Source of the DNA: Arsenicibacter rosenii
Lineage (GTDB): Bacteria > Bacteroidota > Bacteroidia > Cytophagales > Spirosomataceae
NCBI RefSeq assembly: GCF_001870735.1
Contig: NZ_MORL01000013.1
Span: forward strand, 1-64,000
Length of the DNA stretch: 64,000 bases
Direction: 5' to 3'
Made by a program: the position numbers and the translations under genes. The notes beneath the pieces are model-generated. The model had not been told where the DNA came from, did not search any database, and saw only the letters and a program-made list of their open reading frames with translations. Shown here piece by piece: positions 25,644 to 35,700 of the stretch (the first letter of the stretch is position 1; each line of letters begins with the position of its first letter).

Positions 25644-27591
25644 GCTTATGCGCCAGAAACCATATCTGTTCTTTACCGGCATCCGGACCTGCGGGATGCT
25701 TTTCGGCTGGCTGCTGGCGGTCTCCGCTACTTTTGGCCAACAATCATCCCTGCCGGTTGTGCAGCTACAATCACCGGACGGAAAGCTGGAACTAACCTTC
25801 ACCCAGCAGGAAATCAGCCCCGGCAAACGCCGTCTCTCCTACCATGTGAACTACGGAAAAAAGGCGGTCATTCTGGAATCCGGCCTCGGCGTTCAGGTCG
25901 ATAACCACGTGTTTGAACACGCCATGGCCCATAAAGTTACCTCGCCCCCCGGCTCGCTGGGCGCAGGCTGGTGCGACAATCTGGTCCTGAAAAACATTGT
26001 CCGGACGTCAAAAGACACAACCTGGAAACCCGTTTACGGCGAGCGTAATCAGATACGCGATCAGTATAATCAGGTAGCGGTTCAGTTTACGAAAGAAGAC
26101 AGCCCTGATTACGAACTCACCATCATTTTCCGCGCCTACAACGCCGGTGTAGCCTTCCGCTACTTTTTTCCGGAACAGTCCAAAGGCCTGTATTACCGCG
26201 TGATGGCCGAAAACAGCGAATTCACCCTGCCCGAAAACACCAGCGCCTGGCATACGGCCTGGGCGCAGGGCCCCTACCAGACCCTGCCGCTGGCCAACTG
26301 GCCCGAAACGGCCGAAAGGCCCTTAACGCTGTCGCTCCCCAACGGACTCTTCGCCAGCCTGGCCGAAGCCGAACTGACCGACTATGCCCTGACGAAGTTC
26401 AGTCTGTCGACGACAAAGCCTAACACGGTCGTTACGTCGCTCTACGAAAGCGTGGACCTGATGTCGGATGTCGGTACGCCGTGGCGCGTAATTATGGTTG
26501 CCGAACGGCCGGGACAACTACTCGAAAACAACGACATCCTGCTGAATCTCAATCCGCCCGCTACCGTCGCCAATACCGGCTGGATTAAGCCCGGCAAACT
26601 GATGCGCGAAGTAACGCTGACGACCGAAGGCGCTAAAGCCTGCATCGACTTCGCGGCGGCCCACAACCTGCAATACATCCTGTTCGACTGGAAGTGGTAT
26701 GGCCCGGCCTTTTCTTTCAATTCCGACGCGCGGCAGGTAGTCGCTCCCATTGATATGCCCGGTATAATTGCTTACGGCAACTCGAAAAACGTAGGCATAA
26801 TCCTGTATGTCAACCTACAGGCCCTCTACAAACAGATGGACGATATTTTCCCGCTCTACAAAAAATGGGGCGTCAAGGGGGTGAAATTCGGATTCGTCGA
26901 GGTGGGCTCTCACCGCTGGATAACCTGGCTGACAGAAGCGAAACGGAAGGCTCTGGAAAATCAGCTGATGGTTAACATACATGACGAGTACCGGCCCACC
27001 GGTACCAGCCGCACGTACCCGAACGTAATGACGCAGGAAGGTATCCGGGGCAATGAAGAGTTTCCGGACGCCACCCACAATACCATTCTGCCTTTTACCC
27101 GCTACATTGCCGGCGCCGGTGATTATACCATCTGCTATTACGACAAACGACTGAAAACCACCCATGCGCATCAGCTGGCCATGAACGTCATCTCTTACAG
27201 TCCGCTACAATCCGTCTTCTGGTACGACAAACCATCCCAGTATAACGGGGAACCGGAAATTGAGTTTTTTGCCAACGTACCCACCGTGTGGGACGATACG
27301 AAAGTGATTCACGACGCCATCGGCGAGTACGTGACCATTGCCCGGCGGAGCGGAGACGACTGGTTTGTGGGAACGATTACCAACAACGACGGACGCGCGC
27401 TGAAACTGCCGCTCCATTTTCTGCCGGAAGGCCGGACGTTTACAGCCCATATATACGCCGATGATCCGGCTGTTCAGACTAAAACGCAGGTCCGTGTCAC
27501 CACCCGTCGGGTGAAGGCCGGGCAAACCCTGGACCTCACACTTCTCCCTAAAGGTGGTCAGGCGATCTGGCTGACCCCTGAAAAAAAATAA
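25630..27591 (+). CDS. GH97-family glycoside hydrolase, inverting-type residues
   Basis: The protein has about 653 residues. The start at 25630 overlaps the lyase gene by 14 bp; Met at 25648 is an alternative that begins the signal peptide more directly (MRQKPYLFF...SATFGQQ). GH97 motifs include ILFDWKWYGPAF, MVNIHDEYRPTG and SRTYPNVMTQEG. Where retaining GH97 enzymes carry the nucleophile Asp, this sequence has Gly (GVKFGFVEV), 49 residues before the conserved Glu of MTQEG. That fits the inverting, SusB-like branch. It is probably a periplasmic alpha-glucosidase or alpha-galactosidase-like enzyme of the PUL. Confidence 0.85.
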   Translation: MNNTKLMRQKPYLFFTGIRTCGMLFGWLLAVSATFGQQSSLPVVQLQSPDGKLELTFTQQEISPGKRRLSYHVNYGKKAVILESGLGVQVDNHVFEHAMAHKVTSPPGSLGAGWCDNLVLKNIVRTSKDTTWKPVYGERNQIRDQYNQVAVQFTKEDSPDYELTIIFRAYNAGVAFRYFFPEQSKGLYYRVMAENSEFTLPENTSAWHTAWAQGPYQTLPLANWPETAERPLTLSLPNGLFASLAEAELTDYALTKFSLSTTKPNTVVTSLYESVDLMSDVGTPWRVIMVAERPGQLLENNDILLNLNPPATVANTGWIKPGKLMREVTLTTEGAKACIDFAAAHNLQYILFDWKWYGPAFSFNSDARQVVAPIDMPGIIAYGNSKNVGIILYVNLQALYKQMDDIFPLYKKWGVKGVKFGFVEVGSHRWITWLTEAKRKALENQLMVNIHDEYRPTGTSRTYPNVMTQEGIRGNEEFPDATHNTILPFTRYIAGAGDYTICYYDKRLKTTHAHQLAMNVISYSPLQSVFWYDKPSQYNGEPEIEFFANVPTVWDDTKVIHDAIGEYVTIARRSGDDWFVGTITNNDGRALKLPLHFLPEGRTFTAHIYADDPAVQTKTQVRVTTRRVKAGQTLDLTLLPKGGQAIWLTPEKK

Positions 27592-27595
27592 ACTC

Positions 27596-28798
27596 ATGAA
27601 ACGAACGATATTGGCCGGTGGCCTTGCCCTGAGCGCGTTTATCGCTCCTCCGTCTCTGAACGTTGATGCACAGCTGAACTACTGCGTCGGGCAGGCGACG
27701 AAAACGGTGGCCTCCCTGCCCGAAACCCCGCCGAACCTGCCCCGCAACATTCTGCCGGGTAAAACCAACTGGAATTATATCAGGTACACCGACTGGACAA
27801 GCGGCTTCTGGCCAGGTACTCTGTGGTACCTCTATGAATTCACCAAAGACGCAAAATGGAGAGCCAAAGCCGATTCGTTTTCCCGCGAATTAGCACCGCT
27901 GGCCCGCCAGAAAGCCATTGATCACGACATTGGTTTTCAGATGTACTGTAGTTTCGGCAACGGACTCCGGCTGACCCGCAATCCGGCATACAAACAGTTG
28001 TTACTGGCTTCGGCAGATACCCTGGCCACGCTCTTTAACCCGAAGGTTGGAACCATTCTGTCATGGCCGCGTTCGGTGCCGAACATGGAATGGCCGCAGC
28101 ATAACACCATCATGGACAACATGATTAATCTGGAGCTCTTATTCTGGGCATCGAAAAACGGGGGAGGCAAACGGTTGTATGACATGGCGGTTTCGCATGC
28201 AGCCACTACAATGAAAAACCATTTCAGGCCCGATTACACTTCGTATCACGTAGTGGTGTATGACCGCGAAACGGGCCGGAAAATCAAAGGGGTTACCCAT
28301 CAGGGCTATGCCGACCATACGATGTGGGCACGCGGTCAGAGCTGGGCGATCTACGGCTATACCATGACTTACCGCGAAACCAAAGATCCTGTTTTTCTGA
28401 ATTTTGCCCAAAAGGTAACGGATGTCTACCTCGAACGCCTGCCGGCTGACCTGATTCCCTACTGGGATTTTCAGGCCCCGGATATCCCGAATGCCCCGAA
28501 AGATGCCTCAGCCGCTGCCGTCACCGCATCGGCCCTGCTGGAACTGTCGACGCTCGTTCAGGACAAAACCAGGGCAAAACACTACCGGACCCGCGCCGAA
28601 CAGATGCTGGAGCGTCTGTCATCGGCACACTACCAGAGCCGTTCGGTAAACGACGCGTTTCTGCTGCACAGCACGGGCCATAAACCCAACAACAGCGAAG
28701 TCGACGCCTCAATCAACTATGCTGACTATTACTACCTTGAAGCGCTGCTCCGCCTGAAAAAGCTGCGCGCCGGGAAGCCGGTTCTGGCAACACTGTAG
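27596..28798 (+). CDS. GH88 unsaturated glucuronyl hydrolase
   Basis: The 400-residue protein has a short signal peptide (…LALSAFIAPPSLNVDA). GH88 landmarks are WTSGFWPGTLWYLYE, AIDHDIGFQMY (Asp near 109-111), TIMDNMINLELLFWAS (Asp174) and GYADHTMWARGQSWAIYG. The enzyme hydrates the 4,5-unsaturated uronic acid left by a lyase, so it completes the work of the heparinase II/III protein upstream. It is the last gene of the operon, with 4 bp from the GH97 stop, and meets the convergent LacI gene 2 bp later. Confidence 0.9.
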   Translation: MKRTILAGGLALSAFIAPPSLNVDAQLNYCVGQATKTVASLPETPPNLPRNILPGKTNWNYIRYTDWTSGFWPGTLWYLYEFTKDAKWRAKADSFSRELAPLARQKAIDHDIGFQMYCSFGNGLRLTRNPAYKQLLLASADTLATLFNPKVGTILSWPRSVPNMEWPQHNTIMDNMINLELLFWASKNGGGKRLYDMAVSHAATTMKNHFRPDYTSYHVVVYDRETGRKIKGVTHQGYADHTMWARGQSWAIYGYTMTYRETKDPVFLNFAQKVTDVYLERLPADLIPYWDFQAPDIPNAPKDASAAAVTASALLELSTLVQDKTRAKHYRTRAEQMLERLSSAHYQSRSVNDAFLLHSTGHKPNNSEVDASINYADYYYLEALLRLKKLRAGKPVLATL

Positions 28799-28800
28799 GG

Positions 28801-29832
28801 TTATACCACACCATTCCGCAACGAAGATTCCCGGATGATCAGCTGCGTGTCGAAGACAATTGTCTCTGCCCGAACGCCTTCATCCGGGTTTTCTATCTGA
28901 TGCACCAGCAGCCGCACCGTTTCCCGGGCCATCTCGGCAATCGGCTGGCTGATACTACTTAACGTCGGCGAAAAAAAAGCGGAAACCGGCTCGTTATTAA
29001 AACTGACCATAGCCACATCGGCCGGTACCGAAAGCCCCTTCTGCTGCATCGCATACAATGCCGGGTAGGCAATGCGGTCACTGATTGCCACCACCCCGTC
29101 GGGTGGCTGAGGCAGGCTCATCAGCGATAAGGTTTGTACAATGGTGTTTTCGCTGGTGTAATCACAGTTACGGATATACTGCTCACCGGCCACCACCCCG
29201 TATTGGGCTGCCGCCTTCAGATACCCGTCGATCCGCTGCCGGCTCAGCACCAGCCGGGCGGGGCCCGCCAGAAACCCGATCCGTTGACAACCCTGCTTAA
29301 TAAGGTGTTCGGTAGCTTTAAACGCCGCGGCCTGATTATCGACAATGACCCGCGTCGTGGCCAGGCTTTCGGCGGTCCGGTCAACCAGCACAACGGGTAT
29401 TTCCCGCTTCATGAGTTTTTCGACATGGTCCAGATGTACCGTATCACGGGAGAGGGAGATAATCAGCCCTTCGACCCGGCTACGCAACAGGTTTTCGATA
29501 CAGACCGTTTCCCGCACATACGATTCGTTGGTTTGGGTAACCAGCACGCTGTATCCGGCCTGCATCGCCGATTCTTCGATGCTGTTGAGCATGGCCGAAA
29601 AATAGTGGTAACTCAGGTTCGGAAAAACAACCCCGATTGTTTTGGTCCGGCTTTTCACCAGATTTTTGGCCAGCTGGTTTGGCTGGTAATCCAGCTCCTC
29701 CGCCAGTTTCATTACCGCATTCCGCGTCTCCGGATGTATCTCCGGCATGCCTCGTAATGCCCTTGAAACCGTTGAGATCGAAATGTTTAATGAACGGGCA
29801 ATGTCTTTAATGGTTACCGGTGAGTTTTTCAT
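28801..29832 (-). CDS. LacI/GalR-family transcriptional regulator
   Basis: The protein has 343 residues from Met at 29832 (frame open to 29859). The N-terminal HTH is VTIKDIARSLNISISTVSRA. The periplasmic-binding-like ligand domain follows (TKTIGVVFPNLSYHYFSAML, ELDYQPNQLAKNLVK hinge region before it). Its promoter carries GCAAACGTTTGC, and the glycanase operon carries TAAACGTTTA, so it likely controls itself and the operon. The ligand is probably a sugar or oligouronide released by the PUL; not shown by sequence. Confidence 0.92.
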   Translation of the reverse strand: MKNSPVTIKDIARSLNISISTVSRALRGMPEIHPETRNAVMKLAEELDYQPNQLAKNLVKSRTKTIGVVFPNLSYHYFSAMLNSIEESAMQAGYSVLVTQTNESYVRETVCIENLLRSRVEGLIISLSRDTVHLDHVEKLMKREIPVVLVDRTAESLATTRVIVDNQAAAFKATEHLIKQGCQRIGFLAGPARLVLSRQRIDGYLKAAAQYGVVAGEQYIRNCDYTSENTIVQTLSLMSLPQPPDGVVAISDRIAYPALYAMQQKGLSVPADVAMVSFNNEPVSAFFSPTLSSISQPIAEMARETVRLLVHQIENPDEGVRAETIVFDTQLIIRESSLRNGVV

Positions 29833-29965
29833 AGTGGTCAGCTGTCCGTCAATTATCACTAATCCAATATTTCCGGTCTGCGCAACGCCTGATCACAGCC
29901 CAGCCTGTCATCTTCAAGTGAAAATTGTACTGGAAAAAATTTAATGATTTACCGTAAATGTAGCT

Positions 29966-29998
29966 CTCTGCAAACGTTACCGCAAACGTTTGCAGAGA
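29966..29998. promoter_or_regulatory. Double LacI-type operator before the LacI gene
   Basis: GCAAACGTTA (29970-29979) and GCAAACGTTTGC (29982-29993) lie side by side. The outer bases CTCTGCAAACG and CGTTTGCAGAG extend the symmetry over the whole block. This is the classic core for LacI-family binding and suggests autoregulation. Confidence 0.7.
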
Positions 29999-30089
29999 AT
30001 TAATTCACCGATTACCCCTTCATAGACCCGGATAGCCGTTGACAAATTGTACTTGACTAGTATATTAGTATAACATATTCAGGAATCAC

Positions 30090-30197
30090 CTCCAGACACG
30101 GTTATTGCCCGAATCACTACGTCTGGGGAATTATACCCTGAAATTGCATTATACCTATATAACACACAGACAAGGAGGTTTACTCCTCCTTGTTTTT
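30090..30197 (+). ncRNA. Putative structured leader or small RNA ending in a terminator
   Basis: CCAGAC (30092-30097) can pair with GTCTGG (30121-30126). Further on, ACAAGGAGG (30170-30178) and CCTCCTTGT (30185-30193) form a perfect stem followed by TTTTT. A terminator on the plus strand here cannot belong to the LacI gene, which runs leftwards. It would end a short transcript in front of the sigma gene, or act as an attenuator. There is no sequence match to a known RNA family; confidence is low. Confidence 0.35.
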
Positions 30198-30236
30198 ACA
30201 GGTACCTGTACGAACTAACTTTTGACTTTTTCAAGT

Positions 30237-30830
30237 ATGGAATCCTCAACGTCCATTCCCGCGGATGAAGTGCTGATGGCGCAGTTGTGGTCGCGTTTTA
30301 AGCAAGGTGATGAAAAAGCATTTGATCAGCTTACCCAGGCCCGCTACCGGCTGCTGTTTAACTATGCTATCCGGTTTACGAAAGACCGTGATCTGATCAA
30401 AGACTGCCTGCAGGATCTTTTCCTTGAACTCTGGAACCGCCGCAAAGCCGTTGTCGAGACTCCTTACGTAACCATTTACCTGATCAAGGCCTTACGGAAC
30501 AACCTGTTCCGCAAGCTTAAGAAAGAACAGGACTGGCGCTCATCGCTCGAAAACGGCATTGAACCGGAAACCCCGGTTACGGATGAATACACGGCCGAGC
30601 TGGACTGGATAATGAGCGAAGAAACGGCCGAAACCGAGCAAAGTCTTCGGAAAGCCGTTGATCAGTTGCCGAAACGGCAGCAGGAAGTGGTATTTCTTAA
30701 GTTCTATCAGGGCCTGTCGAACGATGACATTGCCCGGGTCATGAATGTGGAGAAGCAGACCGTCGCTAACTTTCTGTACCGCGCAATGATGCAGCTCCGC
30801 ACCTGCCTGCCCTCCCGGATTTTCAATTAA
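30237..30830 (+). CDS. ECF RNA polymerase sigma factor (FecI/RpoE type)
   Basis: The protein has 197 residues from the ATG at 30237 (a TTG at 30222 is less likely). Region 2 is LFNYAIRFTKDRDLIKDCLQDLF, region 4 is LPKRQQEVVFLKFYQGLSND and DIARVMNVEKQTVANFLYR. In Bacteroidota such sigma factors work with a FecR anti-sigma and a SusC receptor in trans-envelope signalling. Here FecR, SusC and SusD follow at 31409-38069, so it probably activates the PUL transporter genes when the glycan is present. Confidence 0.92.
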   Translation: MESSTSIPADEVLMAQLWSRFKQGDEKAFDQLTQARYRLLFNYAIRFTKDRDLIKDCLQDLFLELWNRRKAVVETPYVTIYLIKALRNNLFRKLKKEQDWRSSLENGIEPETPVTDEYTAELDWIMSEETAETEQSLRKAVDQLPKRQQEVVFLKFYQGLSNDDIARVMNVEKQTVANFLYRAMMQLRTCLPSRIFN

Positions 30831-31408
30831 CAAAACTTCATATCTAAGTGCTTGGACAAACCTCAGAAGACGTCTTTTTTGTAGTGAACCCGCTAAAGAA
30901 TGCCCCACTCTTCGCAGGAGTGGAGCACCTTTAACGGCTGGTTTACGGATGTCGATACCACTCGATCAACATCGCAAAGCCAGTACGTATCGCGCCAAAG
31001 ATTGTTTGTATCAATAGCTGATACGTTTTGAGCCACTTCAGGAATTGTGCTCCTCACTGGTTCTGTTTCGCTCTCTTCATAGTGTGATATGAGTTGAGTG
31101 CGAAGCAAACGCCTCCACCTTCGGGGAGGCTTCGGGCTGATCGGCTGCTGCTAACAGTTGATCAGCACATCAAATTAATTTTTTTCATATAAAACCCCGA
31201 TCTGGTGCCAGGTCGGGGTTTCTGTTGGATTAGGCTCCCCTTTCTGGCCTATACGGTTTTGATTCCGGCCTTTCCTGACGCATTTTTGTCCTGCCAGTAT
31301 ACGCGGCCGCTGGCTTTTCTAAAAAAATCACAAAAAAATTCGTGTTGGAGAGTATTACCCCCGGCAAGTGATCTATTTCAAGGTAAAGAGGCCGTTGCAG
31401 ACTAAAAC
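30831..31408. other. 578-bp gap between sigma and FecR genes with hairpins
   Basis: Sigma and FecR genes are usually close. Here the gap holds GCCTCC/GGAGGC (31112-31131) and a strong terminator AAACCCCGA/TCGGGGTTT (31192-31221) with inner CTGG/CCAGG pairing. A 71-codon leftward frame (30893-31108, beginning MLRTQLISHYEESET) has no recognisable family and may be a remnant or chance. FecR therefore probably has its own promoter just after the terminator. Confidence 0.45.
31192..31221 (+). terminator. Terminator between sigma and FecR genes
   Basis: AAACCCCGA-TCTGG...CCAGG-TCGGGGTTT forms a 9-bp outer stem with an inner stem, followed by TCTGTT. It would separate the sigma transcript from FecR. 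Confidence 0.7.
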
Positions 31409-32533
31409 ATGCCTGATTATATCCATTATACGTTTGATGACTTCGTTCAGGACGAGCGGTTCCGGAACTGGGCCCTGACAGACCCGCCTGCCGACCGTGA
31501 GTTCTGGAGCAGCTGGTTACAGGCTAACCCCGACAAGCTCGACCTCGTCCTGGCGGCAAGGCAGTTTGTGATCAACATGCACCGCGCACACGATGAGTTG
31601 ACCGACGACGAGTTCAACACTGAACTAAGCCGGATCCGGATCGCCAGGGAGCAATCGCCGGTTGAGGAGGTGGCTGTCCGTCCGAACCGCTCCGGCATGT
31701 GGCTGCGTGTAGCCGCAACCGTTACCCTGATTGCCGGTCTGGGAGGCTGGTTTTACTGGTACGGAACCGATGCACGGTCACCGGTAGCGGGTTTTAAGCA
31801 AATGGCTGCACAACAGGCAGGCGGGGTTAAAGAAGTGACCAATGACGAGGAAGCGCCCAAACAGGTCCAACTACCCGACGGCAGTCAGGTAACCCTGAAA
31901 AAAGGAAGCCGTATCAGCTTCCCGGCCATGTTTGGTCCGCAGGAACGCAGCGTTTTTCTGGTAGGAGAAGCCTTTTTTGACATCGTCCGCCGGCCAAAGC
32001 ATCCGTTTCTGGTCTACACAAACCGGCTGACCACCAAGGTGCTGGGTACCAGTTTTACGGTTCGTGCCTACGAAGGGGATAAAGCCGCCCGGGTAATTGT
32101 CCGGACGGGCAAAGTATCAGTTTTTACGACCGGGCCAGGCAATCAGCCGGGGGCAATTGACACGGAAAATCCGGCGGTCATCCTGACCCCGAACCAGCAG
32201 GTAACGCTTGAAGACAAACAGTTGAAGCGCACCCTCGTCAGCGACCCGGTCCCCGTTCTGAAGCCGGTAGCAGCCGCAGAGGAAGCGGCCGTTAAAGCGA
32301 TGTTTTTCGACCGGACGCCGGTGGTCAGTATCTTTAAAAAACTCGAATCGACCTATGGCATCATGATTAATTATGATGCGGATCTGCTGTCCGGCTGCGA
32401 ACTAACCGCCGAATTCAGCAACGAGAGTTTCTTTGACCGGCTGGATCTGATCTGCCGCGCCACCGACTCCCGCTTCGAGGTTATTGATGCCCAGATTGTT
32501 ATTTACAGTAAAGGCTGTCGACAGGCCAAATAA
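31409..32533 (+). CDS. FecR-family anti-sigma factor
   Basis: The protein has 374 residues. The N-terminal cytoplasmic domain (about 1-100) has the sigma-binding helical region (DFVQDERFRNWALTDPPADR). One TM helix follows (WLRVAATVTLIAGLGGWFYW). The periplasmic FecR domain has QVQLPDGSQVTLKKGSRISF, VFLVGEAFFDIVR and TKVLGTSFTVRAY. The C-terminal DUF4974-like part is KLESTYGIMINYDADLLSG. It relays the glycan signal from the SusC plug/STN domain to the ECF sigma. Confidence 0.93.
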   Translation: MPDYIHYTFDDFVQDERFRNWALTDPPADREFWSSWLQANPDKLDLVLAARQFVINMHRAHDELTDDEFNTELSRIRIAREQSPVEEVAVRPNRSGMWLRVAATVTLIAGLGGWFYWYGTDARSPVAGFKQMAAQQAGGVKEVTNDEEAPKQVQLPDGSQVTLKKGSRISFPAMFGPQERSVFLVGEAFFDIVRRPKHPFLVYTNRLTTKVLGTSFTVRAYEGDKAARVIVRTGKVSVFTTGPGNQPGAIDTENPAVILTPNQQVTLEDKQLKRTLVSDPVPVLKPVAAAEEAAVKAMFFDRTPVVSIFKKLESTYGIMINYDADLLSGCELTAEFSNESFFDRLDLICRATDSRFEVIDAQIVIYSKGCRQAK

Positions 32534-32773
32534 ATACCCGTTTTCTAAACCTGTACTTCTATGCACAGAAACCGCTAGTCGCTGACACATTATCACTTCA
32601 CAGGCAGGCAGTCGTTACCGGCATAAGTCCTTTTTTGGTTAACCTCTCTACTTCTTTCAGTTGGTTTCGGAGCCCGCCTGGCCGGGTAAGGGAATCTTTT
32701 TGCTAAAACTTTAGATCCGTTCAATATTTTTATGGGTACATATACAGAACCAAGGGTGATTTTCCGAAAAATC

Positions 32774-35700
32774 ATGCGCATGACTTTTTACCAGATTCTG
32801 CTGTTCGTCTGGTGCTCAACGTTTGTCCTGGCCTATGACGGTAACGGACAGGAAGTGTTGAACCGGCCGATTTCGATTACCATTGAAAACCAGCGCGTCG
32901 AACAGGCCATCAGGCAAATTGGCCGGCTGGCTTCAGTACGGTTTATCTACAGTCCGCAACTGATACGTGCCGACCGGAAAGTAAACCTTTCGGCACAGGG
33001 ACAACCCCTTTCTTCCGTGCTGAACTCGTTGCTTTCGCCGCTCGACCTGACCTATGAAGTGGTTGGCTCTCAGATTATTCTCCGGAATGCACCGCCCCAG
33101 CCCGCGCCGCGCGCCGGTGATCATAAAGAGGCAATGGCAGCACCGGCTCCCGCCGACCGGACACTAACCGGGACGGTCTATGACGATCAGAACGTGGCGT
33201 TGCCGGGGGTGTCGGTAAGCATCAAAGGGACCACACGCGGCACAACCACCGATGCGGCCGGTAAATATACCCTGACGCTCCCGGATCAGGGTGCAGTTCT
33301 CATTTTTTCGTTTGTCGGGTATGTCACCAAAGAGCTCACCGTCGGTAGCCAGACCCAACTCAACGTCACTCTGTCGGCAGATACCAAAAACCTGAACGAG
33401 GTGGTTGTCGTCGGGTATGGCACTCAGAAAAAAGCGACGCTCACCGGTGCGGTTGCCACCATCGACGCCAAAACCTTCAACGACCGTGGTGTGGTCGATA
33501 ACCCGTTATCGGCGCTGCAGGGCCAGGTACCGGGCGTTGTCGTTACCCGTTCGTCGGCTGCTCCGGGCCGCGCCAGCTGGAACTTTCAGATCCGGGGAGC
33601 CACGTCGACCAACGGTACCGAACCCCTCGTTCTGGTTGATGGTGTTCCCCTCAACAGCCTGAATGCGTTGAACTCCATTAACCCGAACGATATTGATAAC
33701 ATGTCGTTTCTGAAAGACGCGTCGGCCGCCATTTACGGGGCCCGCGCTGCGGGTGGTGTGGTGCTGGTAACGACCAAACGGGCCAAAGCAGGAAAAGTAC
33801 AGATCCAGTATGACGGGTCGGTATCCCAGAAAAACATTGGTCTGCAACCTCACCTGCTGAACGTACAGCAATTCGGCCAGGGCCTGGTCGACGCGCTGAC
33901 AAACGACTTTTACGGAACCCCACCGAGCACTAACCTCTGGTATCGCCTGGGTCAGTTGCAGGTAAATCCGCCGGCTTCGGGCTACATTGACCTGACCGTT
34001 TATAACGGCCAGCCGGCTACCCCTTCGGCCAACCCGCTTAATCCCGGCTTCGGAGACGTTAAGGACCTTACTTTTTTCAATACCAACTGGGTGGATCTGC
34101 TGTGGGGCAAAGCAACCTCAACGCAGCACAACCTGAGTGTGTCGGGCCGGAGCGAAAAAGCCGGCTACCGCGTGTCGCTGGGCTATCTGAACGATGGCAG
34201 CCTGTTGAAATGGGGCCAGAACTCAAACTCCCGCTACAACATCCGCCTGACCCACGATTACCAGTTTACCAACCGGTTTAAGCTCGAAACCAACATCTCC
34301 CTGGAGAAAAACGACATTATTCAGCCTACGCTGATCGGGGCCGTGATGGGCCAGTACCAGCAGCCCGGCTTTCCGGTATCGACTATCGACGGAAAACCCT
34401 ATGCCTGGGGAACGCAGTACAGCCCGAACTGGCAGGCCGAACTTGGCGGCGAAAACAAGGAATACAACAACCGGGTGTTTACCAACTTTAAAGGCACCTA
34501 TGAGTTTACCAAAAACCTGAAACTCATCGGAACAGCCGGCTATAACTGGGCCGCTACCGACATTAAGGAACAGCAGAAAGCGATCTCGTGGTACAACTAT
34601 ACCGGCACCATTCAGGCCGCCGACAACCCGACCCGGCCAAATACGTATTATCAGCGCCGCCTGATCAAAGACTCGTATTTTAACCTGAATGCGTATCTCG
34701 ATTACGCCAAAACGTTTGCGGTCGACCACGACGTGCAGGCAACTGCCGGCATCAACTACGAGCGGGACGAACTCAATGCGTATCAGGGCCGTACGACCTA
34801 TATCGCTAACGATAATGTGCCATCGCTGAACCTCGGCATTGGTGATAATACGACTAAAAGTGTCACGGAAAGTCAGAGCCATTACGCCATCGGTTCGTAT
34901 TTCGGCCGTCTGAATTATGCCTACAAACAGAAGTACCTGCTCGAAGCGAATGCCCGTTACGATGGCTCGTCTAAATTCAGTCAGGCCAACCGCTGGAAGC
35001 TTTTCTACGGTTTCTCGGGCGGCTGGCGTTTATCGCAGGAACGATTCCTGCAGGATGTTTCGTTTCTGAACGAACTGAAGCTGCGGGGTTCGTATGGCAC
35101 GGTCGGTAACCAGAGCGGTATTGGTCTGTACGATTACATTCAGTTGCTCAATGTGAGTGCTACCGGTGGTGCCACCAGCTCGGGTTTCCCGATTATCGGC
35201 AGCAGCCCGGTTGTGTATGTCACCCCAACCGGAACACTGGTCAGCCTGAACCGTACCTGGGAGCGTATCGAAACAACAAACGGCGGTCTTGATTTTTCGG
35301 TACTTGACCGGCGGCTGTCGGGCAGCTTCGATTATTTTATCAAGCACAACCGCAACATGCTCATTGCGCAGGCGAATCCGGCCGTGCTGGGCGCAACGGC
35401 TCCGAACGCCAACATCGGCCACCTGAAAACATGGGGATGGGAGCTCACCCTCAACTGGCAGGATAAAATCGGTGCACTGGGGTACCGCATCGGGGGTAGC
35501 CTGACCGACAATAAAAACGTACTGGTAAGCTACGGCGGGACAAACATCATCGCCCAGGGCTTCAATGGTACTGTTGAAGGGTATCCGATCGGCTCGTATT
35601 TCGGCCTCGAATATGCCGGACGAATCCAGACACAAGAGCAACTGGCTGCTTACCGCCCGCTGGCGACCGGCAACAACATCAGCATGCCGATCACAACCGG

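Noticed and set aside
30893-31108. 71-codon leftward frame between sigma and FecR genes
   Set aside because: No family, no convincing ribosome-binding site and hairpins nearby. I mention it in the gap entry but do not call a gene.
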